Shown one piece after another: positions 38,715 through 45,350 of a stretch of DNA of 45,350 nt; position 1 is the stretch's first letter; the number at the start of each line of letters is the position of its first letter. Both the position numbers and the translations under genes were made by a program. The DNA comes from Bacillota bacterium (lineage in GTDB: Bacteria; Bacillota; Clostridia; Eubacteriales; Eubacteriaceae), in assembly GCA_018903255.1 (NCBI GenBank), contig JAHIQT010000060.1, positions 1 through 45,350 of the forward strand. The letters are read 5' to 3'. The notes under the pieces were generated by a model, which worked only from the letters and a program-made list of their open reading frames with translations, was not told the DNA's origin and made no database searches.

Positions 38715-40748
38715 TTACAAAAGCTTAGGCTGCTGGCGTAGAATGGTGTTACGGCCGGATTTTTTAGCCTGGTAGAGCAGCTGGTCGGCGGTTTGAATCA
38801 ATTCACTGATGCTGCTGTAGTGCCATTGGGCAATCCCGCCACTAATGGTCAGATCGATGCGATTATGATAAAAGCGGTGATCTTTGATTTTGATGCGAAT
38901 CCGTTCGGCAATCTGGAAGCCCTCATCGAGGGTGGTGTCTGGCATCACAATTAAGAATTCTTCGCCGCCGTAGCGCCCCAGAAAATCGCTCTTTCGGAGG
39001 TTATCGAGGATGATCTGGACGGTTTCAACCAGCACCTCATCGCCAGCCTGGTGGCCGAAGCGGTCATTGATCGCTTTGAAATGATCCAGATCGATCATAG
39101 TGACGGTGAAGGTGTGATAAATGAGGGGTGTGTTGGCATGGATGTCTTCCAAAATGCTAAAGATACAGCCGCGGTTGCAGGCGCCGGTGAGGGCATCCGT
39201 ATTGGATTGTTCGAGCAGGATCGACTCCTGCTTTTTAAGAATCAGATTGGATTCTTCCAGTTTTTTTAGGATCATTTTGGTTTTGCTAATATCTTTGGCG
39301 TTTAAGATATAGCCGATGATGGCTTCATCCTCGCCCCGAAAAGGCGAGATCGAGGCGAGTACAGCGTTGTTCTGGCCGTCGGCTCTGATCACCACGCCTT
39401 CAAGGTTTTCCAGATGGGTGGTTTCAGCCAGCTTTTCGCTGATCTCTGATAAGGAAAACCGACAGTCGAAAAAGTCTGTGACTGGTTGGCCGATGACCGC
39501 CTCGCAGCCTATCCCCAGAAAAATCCGCGTATATTGGTTGATCCGGCGGATGCTTAAATCCTGATCCATAATGATCAGAATATCGCCGACTGAATCGATC
39601 ACGTTTTCAAGATATTTTTTACTGACCAGCGTGGATTTTAGCATCAGTGACAGGTCATTAAAGGATTGTGCCAGCTGCCCCATCTCATTGGAGCCAGTGA
39701 CGGGTATCTCAAAATCGAGCTTGTCTCCGGTGACGGCTTTAATGCTTTTAGTCAGGCGGATCAGCGGTTGGGTGAGGGTGCGCGTCACCAGAAAATAAAT
39801 CACCACCAAGCTGACCACGGTGTAAGCCAGAAAGATCAGCATCGCCGCGATCCGGGAACCGTTAATCTGACGGATGATGGCGTCATAATTATAGGTGATC
39901 GCAATGACCTTCTGGGAGTCGTTCATGCCCCCGGCAAAGGTGTTTAAGTAAATGAATTCCTGATTGAGGAGGCCGGAATCGCCAAAGCTCTGATAGTCGA
40001 CGCCGCTGCTAATGACCGTGTCGATGATGGCGACTCGGGCGGGGTCGGTTTCTGTTTGACCACTGCCGAGAATGATGCGGTTTTTGTCATATACCCTTAG
40101 ATCGGCGATAAAGGGATTGTTTTCACGAACCGTTTTTTCCATCTCGCGGTAGTTAAGCTGGGTCACGTATTGAGAAAGGGCTCCTGGCGAGATCCCCACT
40201 TCCAGCACATAGCGATGGTCGGCCGTGGGGATATAGCCCCACTTCCTTAGTTCGCCGGTTTTTAAGTCGGTGGTAACATGGGAGATTTCCGGGTCTCGGC
40301 CTAAGCGCAGCGCGGTGAGGGTCTGGTAAAAATCAGGCACCGTTTTAAAATCAAGACCCAGGGCAGTGGGGAAGGTGGTGCGGATGATCACCCCGTTGGC
40401 ATCGATGATATAAAGATCCAGATTATCATTAAAGGCCACCTTGATGGTATCCAGATCGATGGCGAAGACATCACCACCGTGGGCTTCATAGGCGCTCAGA
40501 AACAGCTGCAGGCTTTCGGCCATCATCCCGTCGTAATAGGTGGACACCAGCTCATAGCTTTTTTCGGTGCTGACGATGGTATCAACGATATTGATCCGGG
40601 ACTGGTTGACGGCCAGCTGGCTATTGTCTAAGATGCCATTGCGCATGCTGTTATAATTAATTACCGTAAAAAGAAAATAAATGGGGGTGACGATGCCGAC
40701 AAGCAAAAGCATCACCGCATATTTGATTGAAAGATTGCGCAGTTTCAT
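38715..40748 (-). CDS. Membrane diguanylate cyclase (extracellular sensor, HAMP, PAS, GGEEF)
   Basis: N-terminal TM, second TM and HAMP (TRTLTQPLIRLTKSIKAVTGDKLDFEIP), PAS, LGRYGGEEFLIVMPDTTL. Confidence 0.93.
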   Translation of the reverse strand: MKLRNLSIKYAVMLLLVGIVTPIYFLFTVINYNSMRNGILDNSQLAVNQSRINIVDTIVSTEKSYELVSTYYDGMMAESLQLFLSAYEAHGGDVFAIDLDTIKVAFNDNLDLYIIDANGVIIRTTFPTALGLDFKTVPDFYQTLTALRLGRDPEISHVTTDLKTGELRKWGYIPTADHRYVLEVGISPGALSQYVTQLNYREMEKTVRENNPFIADLRVYDKNRIILGSGQTETDPARVAIIDTVISSGVDYQSFGDSGLLNQEFIYLNTFAGGMNDSQKVIAITYNYDAIIRQINGSRIAAMLIFLAYTVVSLVVIYFLVTRTLTQPLIRLTKSIKAVTGDKLDFEIPVTGSNEMGQLAQSFNDLSLMLKSTLVSKKYLENVIDSVGDILIIMDQDLSIRRINQYTRIFLGIGCEAVIGQPVTDFFDCRFSLSEISEKLAETTHLENLEGVVIRADGQNNAVLASISPFRGEDEAIIGYILNAKDISKTKMILKKLEESNLILKKQESILLEQSNTDALTGACNRGCIFSILEDIHANTPLIYHTFTVTMIDLDHFKAINDRFGHQAGDEVLVETVQIILDNLRKSDFLGRYGGEEFLIVMPDTTLDEGFQIAERIRIKIKDHRFYHNRIDLTISGGIAQWHYSSISELIQTADQLLYQAKKSGRNTILRQQPKLL

Positions 40749-40963
40749 GGTTACCTTCCTTTTCGGATACGGGTATATTTTTAAGAAAGCTGTCGTATCG
40801 AGATACCGGCAGCAGGTCTATTAATGGATAAAATGAGGACATCATATTATACCATAAATACCTGTTTTATGAGCGTGTATAAAAAAAGAAGCCTTTAATT
40901 AAAAAGTTGCCACATAAATGGAAGAACAATGAGTTTTAAACCGAGCAACTAAGCGTTAATCAT

Positions 40964-40999
40964 AAAAAAGCCGGCGGCACCCAAGCGGCTGCCGGCTTT
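40964..40999 (-). terminator. Terminator after the exonuclease gene
   Basis: AAAGCCGGC ... GCCGGCTTTTTT on the minus strand. Confidence 0.8.
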
Positions 41000-41035
41000 A
41001 TCAATGAAAAAATGACGGATAAAGGGCGCTGCCAA

Positions 41036-41725
41036 TTATCCCGAAATCTGGCAGTAGGGATCAAAGCAGGCCGACAAATTCTGACATTTCTTTTTATAGG
41101 GGGAATGGGCGTGATTAAATTCTGAGGCCAGCAGCAAGGTATCCATTTCCTCGACGCAGGAGATCGCGCCGTTATGAAACTTTAATGACTGGTAAAGATT
41201 ATTGGCGACCAGACAATCAGACAGGGCGCGGTGGGCATTGGTGTTCTGAATGGCGCATTTTTCACACAGGGCGGTCAGCTGATGATTGAGCACCGAACGC
41301 TGCCGGTCTCGAAACAGCTCGCGGATATCGATATAATCATTACTGAAATCATGATCGATATGGATTTTACAGTGATCATACAAGAAATTAACATCCGCAT
41401 TGACCTTATGGCCAATTAAAATATTGCCACCAACAAAGGACACAAAAGCCTCTAAAACGTCAGCTATGGGACTGGCATCGGCGAGCATGTTATTGGTGAT
41501 GCCTGTTAGCTTGGTAATATAGGAGCTAACCGGGTTTATCGGTTTGACCAGCATTTGGAAGACTGAGGTGATTTTATTGCCGCGTACCTTGACCGCTCCG
41601 ATCTCAATGATTTCACAGTTCTTGGGGCTAAAGCCGGTGGTTTCGATATCAATGATCACGTAATCATTAGGAAATGCAACCAGGTTGTTGCCTTTTTTCT
41701 CACGAAGTGTTCCATAGGTATTCAT
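41036..41725 (-). CDS. DEDDh 3'-5' exonuclease (PolC/DnaQ-like)
   Basis: VIIDIETTGFSPKNCEIIEIGAVKV, LIGHKVNADVNFLYDHC, AHRALSDCLVANNLYQSL; Cys-rich C-terminus. Confidence 0.9.
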   Translation of the reverse strand: MNTYGTLREKKGNNLVAFPNDYVIIDIETTGFSPKNCEIIEIGAVKVRGNKITSVFQMLVKPINPVSSYITKLTGITNNMLADASPIADVLEAFVSFVGGNILIGHKVNADVNFLYDHCKIHIDHDFSNDYIDIRELFRDRQRSVLNHQLTALCEKCAIQNTNAHRALSDCLVANNLYQSLKFHNGAISCVEEMDTLLLASEFNHAHSPYKKKCQNLSACFDPYCQISG

Positions 41726-41839
41726 TTTTATTCTCCTAACACGTTACTCTCTTTTTTATAGGCTGATAGATTGAGATTGTTATCTTTATAACCAATTAAC
41801 CGGAGATTATTCATCTCGCTTTAAAGAAATGATAAAAAT

Positions 41840-41877
41840 AAAAAAAAACGCCATTCTGCCGTCACAGCATGGCGTTT
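41840..41877 (-). terminator. Terminator after the DUF3089 gene
   Basis: AAACGCCAT ... ATGGCGTTT followed by T-run on the minus strand. Confidence 0.8.
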
Positions 41878-41890
41878 CTAAAGTTAAAAA

Positions 41891-41931
41891 ATACTTACTA
41901 AAAAAATACTTACTTAAAAAAAATACTTACT
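41891..41931. repeat. Three ATACTTACT direct repeats in A/T-rich spacers
   Basis: ATACTTACT at 41891, 41906 and 41923; the third overlaps the DUF3089 stop codon. Confidence 0.75.
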
Positions 41932-42985
41932 TAACCGCTTTGAGGTAGTTAGCCACCCGTTCTTCGGCGTTGGCACGGATATTGAAATAGTAGAAGGGAA
42001 AATCATAGCTATGGAAAACGCCGCGGCCAAAGCTGCCGCCGCCTGGTGCATATTGATCGACACTGACCGTGCTGCAGATCAGCACATTTTTGGTGTTATC
42101 AACCTGAGCATCGGCAAAGTTCATCACCTTTAAGGGGCTGCCATCGGCATTTTTAACGACCGACCCATCGGCATTTAATTGGAGCGAACCGAGATTATCG
42201 GAGGCTGGTGCGACCGTTTCTTGGGTGGTCCAGCTAATTGGGTTGATCACGCGAGCGGTTGGTAAGACCACCCCATCGGTGCCTTCAATGGTGGGTGCCT
42301 GGGTATTGTAGGAAATAATCACCCCGGTATCGCCAGAACCGCTGGCAAATTTGAGGTGGGGGTTATCGGCCAGGTAATCATCGGTGATCGAATAACCTAG
42401 CACATAGGCAGCGACCATCCGTTTATAGACATCCGGGTGGGCTTTCATATAGTCCGAAAGGATATAGATCATCACGTTAGAACCCTGGGAATGGCTGGCT
42501 AAGATAAAGGGTCGGCCATTATTATAATGCTCGATGTAGTATTCAAAGGCGGCGGTGGCATCAGTCAGCGGATAGCCTTTAACAATATCCTGTTGTTCAT
42601 CGACGTCCATGGCCAGGGTCGAGCCGGCGTCGTCCTGACGGTAGAAGGGGGCAAAAATGTTAGCCGAGCTTTCAAAGGCAGTGGCTTGCCGATCAAAGGC
42701 CAGTTTGGACTCCATTAGCATGACGGGATTGTCGATTTCGCTGATAATCGGGTCATCAGCATTGACCTTGGCCCAAGCCGAGGGGTAGAGGTAGAAGACA
42801 TCGACCTCTTTGGTTATTTCAGCCGGGACATTGAGCCAGTGGGCGCTTTGGCTGTAATCAGTGGGTACGATGGCGTCGGAGCTTTCAGTCTGGGCACCGT
42901 CATTTTTGGCGGGGCTGCATCCGGCAACGACCAGACCACCGATGATCACTGCCAGGGAGAGGAATAGCATGCGTTTTCTTTTCAT
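41927..42985 (-). CDS. DUF3089 alpha/beta-hydrolase-like lipoprotein
   Basis: Lipobox IGGLVVAGCS; DVFYLYPSAWAK, ILASHSQGSNVMIYIL nucleophile elbow. Confidence 0.85.
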   Translation of the reverse strand: MKRKRMLFLSLAVIIGGLVVAGCSPAKNDGAQTESSDAIVPTDYSQSAHWLNVPAEITKEVDVFYLYPSAWAKVNADDPIISEIDNPVMLMESKLAFDRQATAFESSANIFAPFYRQDDAGSTLAMDVDEQQDIVKGYPLTDATAAFEYYIEHYNNGRPFILASHSQGSNVMIYILSDYMKAHPDVYKRMVAAYVLGYSITDDYLADNPHLKFASGSGDTGVIISYNTQAPTIEGTDGVVLPTARVINPISWTTQETVAPASDNLGSLQLNADGSVVKNADGSPLKVMNFADAQVDNTKNVLICSTVSVDQYAPGGGSFGRGVFHSYDFPFYYFNIRANAEERVANYLKAVK

Positions 42986-43205
42986 GTTGTTCTCCTTTGA
43001 TTGTTTTGATTTGAATATAACAATAATTTAGTGTTTTCAGTATAGTGGAAAATGGGGGAAATGTATAGAGGGATAATCGAAAAAATAGTGTTTTTCTTAT
43101 CGCGCTCACCTATTCATTATCATGTTGCAGGCATTTAAAAGGCCTGTATTGAGAGGGTTATATCGGTGCTCAGAAGGCCAGAGACCGGAACTGGAATAGC
43201 TGCTT

Positions 43206-43958
43206 TTAAGCGAGCGACTCGACTTTTTCAAAGTGCAGTTTTCGCCATAAGAATAGGCCATACAGACAGAGAATAACCGTCTGGACTAAGAGCAGTGTCA
43301 GATTGAGAGTAGTTCCCGCATCTAAGGTGATATTGGCAATAAAATCGTGGAGGCCGTGCCAGACAATCACCGGGATAATACTTTTCGTAAGTATTACAAT
43401 TTCAGCACAGATCAGACCAAACAGTCCGGCAAAAATAATCAGAATGATGACATAAAGGGGGTCGCTGCCGCTGAGGGCGGTAAAGGCATGGCCGATGCCA
43501 AACAAGAGCGAAGAGACAATAACGGCATACTTTAGGCCTTTTGCCTGGAGTATTTTAATGATCAAGCCCCGGAAAAATAATTCCTCGTTGATCCCGACGA
43601 CGGCGGCAAAGATAAATAAAAGACCGACTTGTGAAAGTGAAAGACTCAGATCAAAGCCATTTAGAAAGGGCAGCAGCTCGATCACTAAAAGCGGCAGAAA
43701 ATAAAGGACAAGTGGACTGCTGTTAGCGTCTGGTTTCCTAAGACCAAAGGCCGCAAAGCTTAGTCTTGAGCGCGCCACCAGCAGTAGTCCCAGTAGTATT
43801 GAGAGCAAAAATGCTAGCGTTTGAGTGATCAGCACCTGAGTCTCATTAAACTCAAGAACAACACTGATGACGCCGGCAGCAATGGCAAACAAAATTGGCA
43901 GTAGCCCTAAAAGAATGGCGCTGCGCAAGGGGCGACGGCTTGAAAAAAATAGTCTCAT
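43206..43958 (-). CDS. CPBP-family intramembrane metalloprotease
   Basis: INEELFFRGLI (EExxxR), LLFGIGHAFTALSG, IVWHGLHDFIANI. Confidence 0.9.
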   Translation of the reverse strand: MRLFFSSRRPLRSAILLGLLPILFAIAAGVISVVLEFNETQVLITQTLAFLLSILLGLLLVARSRLSFAAFGLRKPDANSSPLVLYFLPLLVIELLPFLNGFDLSLSLSQVGLLFIFAAVVGINEELFFRGLIIKILQAKGLKYAVIVSSLLFGIGHAFTALSGSDPLYVIILIIFAGLFGLICAEIVILTKSIIPVIVWHGLHDFIANITLDAGTTLNLTLLLVQTVILCLYGLFLWRKLHFEKVESLA

Positions 43959-44533
43959 GATTGTTCCTCTTCTTTCGTGGTAAATAAATTTAAATAGCCT
44001 TTAAAAGTATCCATTAGAATTGTTTCGATTTCTTGATGACTGAATTGACAATGATTGGTTGCCACTAGCGCGGCGATCCCATGGGTTAAAAGCCAAATAT
44101 CGACATAGAGTTTTTTTGAGTGGTCGTGGTTTAACCCCGTCATTCCGGCAATCAGCTCAATCACTTCTAGATTATCGTCACCAGAAATCATATCCATCGG
44201 GCTATCAACAGCAATCGATTCGGACATAAACAGCAGCTTAAAGAGGTTCTTTTCTTGCGTGGCAAAATTTATGTAAGCAAGGCCCATCCCTAAGAAGGGA
44301 ATGGGGTGATGCATACCCGCCAGCATATGGGTATTAAAATATTCCCCGACTTTTTGATAAAGTGCCGTTTTTAAGTTATCCATGTTTTGAAATGTCCGAA
44401 AGAGCGGTTGAATCGAGCAGCCCAGAATTCTGGCAATCTCTCGGGCATTGAGACCTTCGATGCCGGACTTTCGGGTAATTTCCAGCGCCACATCGAGGAT
44501 GGCGTCTTCTTTGATTTTTATTTTAGGCGGCAT
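43955..44533 (-). CDS. TetR-family transcriptional regulator
   Basis: EDAILDVALEITRKSGIEGLNAREIARILGCSIQPLFRTFQNMDNLKTALY; ATGA overlap with CPBP; start 44533 chosen on RBS aaagga (provided ORF starts at 44551). Confidence 0.9.
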   Translation of the reverse strand: MPPKIKIKEDAILDVALEITRKSGIEGLNAREIARILGCSIQPLFRTFQNMDNLKTALYQKVGEYFNTHMLAGMHHPIPFLGMGLAYINFATQEKNLFKLLFMSESIAVDSPMDMISGDDNLEVIELIAGMTGLNHDHSKKLYVDIWLLTHGIAALVATNHCQFSHQEIETILMDTFKGYLNLFTTKEEEQS

Positions 44534-44560
44534 GGGATGGGTTCCTTTCACAAGTATGAC

Positions 44561-44588
44561 ATGATATGTAACGCGCGATACATATCAT
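44561..44588. promoter_or_regulatory. Palindromic operator, probable TetR autoregulatory site
   Basis: ATGATATGTA-aCGCGCGa-TACATATCAT, one mismatched pair in 28 bp, directly downstream of the promoter. Confidence 0.8.
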
Positions 44589-44600
44589 CTGATATTTTAT

Positions 44601-44629
44601 ATTGTACAGGCTGGAGATGTACTTGTCAA
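44601..44629 (-). promoter_or_regulatory. Promoter of the TetR-CPBP operon
   Basis: Minus strand TTGACA (44629-44624), N17, TACAAT (44606-44601). Confidence 0.88.
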
Positions 44630-44869
44630 TCGAAAAAAGCTCACAAGATAATGTATGAACCCGAATTATTCATAAACCCATCTCGCCTGCAAAAATACCA
44701 TCAAAAGTGCTATTTTCAGATTGGCACATTGCCAAAACGAAAAATTGTTGGTAAATTGCCGGTTTTGAGAAGAGCAGACATCAGGCAAGCTGATCATCAG
44801 CTCAAAATGGGCAGACGAATCCCCGGGACCTTGTTTTTTAATTTTAAAGCTGGGTTTATACGGCTGTTA

Positions 44870-45350
44870 TTATTCGAGTTTGACAAGCAGGTCATGGAAC
44901 AGATTCAAATATGGGAAACTTGAACTGAGTTTCAGCCAGGTAGATCGTCCGGAACGGACGAGGCGGCCAGCTACTTTGATCAGAATCACACGCAAAGTCA
45001 GCATGCGGCTCTTTTTATAGGCTTTTGGCAGCACCAGTCGTTTCATGAAGCTGATCAGATTATAGGCCAATCCGCGGATCAGCAGTTTAACCGCATTGGT
45101 CAGGAATGATGAGTGACTCAGCGTATCCATCCCGAAATCAAGTTTGGCCTCCTTGATGAAGTTTTCCATTTGTCCGCGTTTATGGTAGACCGCAATGACC
45201 TCCTGGGGGTGAGCCGTCAGATTGGTGACGATAAAGGTGTGTCGTGGGCACAGTTCACCAGCATGGCGTTCAATTCGGCAAACCACACGGCGGGATATGT
45301 CCCAGCTTCCGGCCTGATAAGTAAAGTCATGATAAAGATTGTGACTCTTG
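44870..45350 (-). mobile_element. IS1380-like transposase, C-terminal part, truncated by the window edge
   Basis: Frame stays open to 45350: NLYHDFTYQAGSWDISRRVVCRIERHAGELCPRHTFIVTNLTAHPQEVIAVYHKRGQMENFIKEAKLDFGMDTLSHSSFLTNAVKLLIRGLAYNLISF. Confidence 0.82.

Noticed and set aside
41891-41931. ATACTTACT repeats as a CRISPR-like or regulatory array
   Set aside because: Only three 9-bp copies in A/T-rich sequence with uneven spacing; probably replication slippage at the gene end.
44387-44923. Plus-strand 178-aa ORF
   Set aside because: Overlaps the TetR start, its promoter/operator and the transposase end on the opposite strand; no domain recognised.

Overview
The 45.35 kb window reads as chromosomal DNA of an anaerobic, acetogen-like Firmicute; Acetobacterium/Eubacterium is my impression from gene content and was not tested. 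It holds about 35 protein genes. No rRNA, tRNA or CRISPR array was found.

Main modules, left to right:
- A PAS-GGDEF-HD-GYP protein.
- A YczE-like membrane protein, an FMN/Fe-S flavoprotein, and a LiaF-like/DUF4097 pair.
- A PAS chemoreceptor with a possible structured leader, and an RNA-type metallo-beta-lactamase.
- A frameshifted MocR regulator next to azlCD, and a MORN lipoprotein.
- A TrmB-lysA-dapL cluster, CIRCE-htpG, an ABC-F ATPase, the asrABC sulfite reductase operon and hcp.
- A lipase-like/GAF/degenerate-ABC fusion with a HAD gene, and a secreted deacetylase with Ig-like and ChW repeats.
- A glpP-FGGY kinase-SDR-GlpA-like-FAD oxidoreductase-DUF1667-aldolase locus.
- A diguanylate cyclase, a DEDDh exonuclease, a DUF3089 lipoprotein, TetR-CPBP, and an IS1380-like transposase cut by the right edge.

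The most interesting signal is two independent genes interrupted by an in-frame UAG, with recognisable protein continuing beyond it in the same frame: the chemoreceptor (6779-6781) and the lipase/GAF/ABC-like protein (28095-28097). In the second gene the downstream reading frame ends in a TGA that forms an exact ATGA overlap with the next gene. This suggests UAG decoding (for example pyrrolysine or suppression), but nonsense mutation or sequencing error is not excluded. Other highlights are a 100-nt imperfect palindrome between hcp and asrA, a 22-bp terminator/attenuator between glpP and a non-glycerol-kinase operon, and a Cys-rich PAS sensor.
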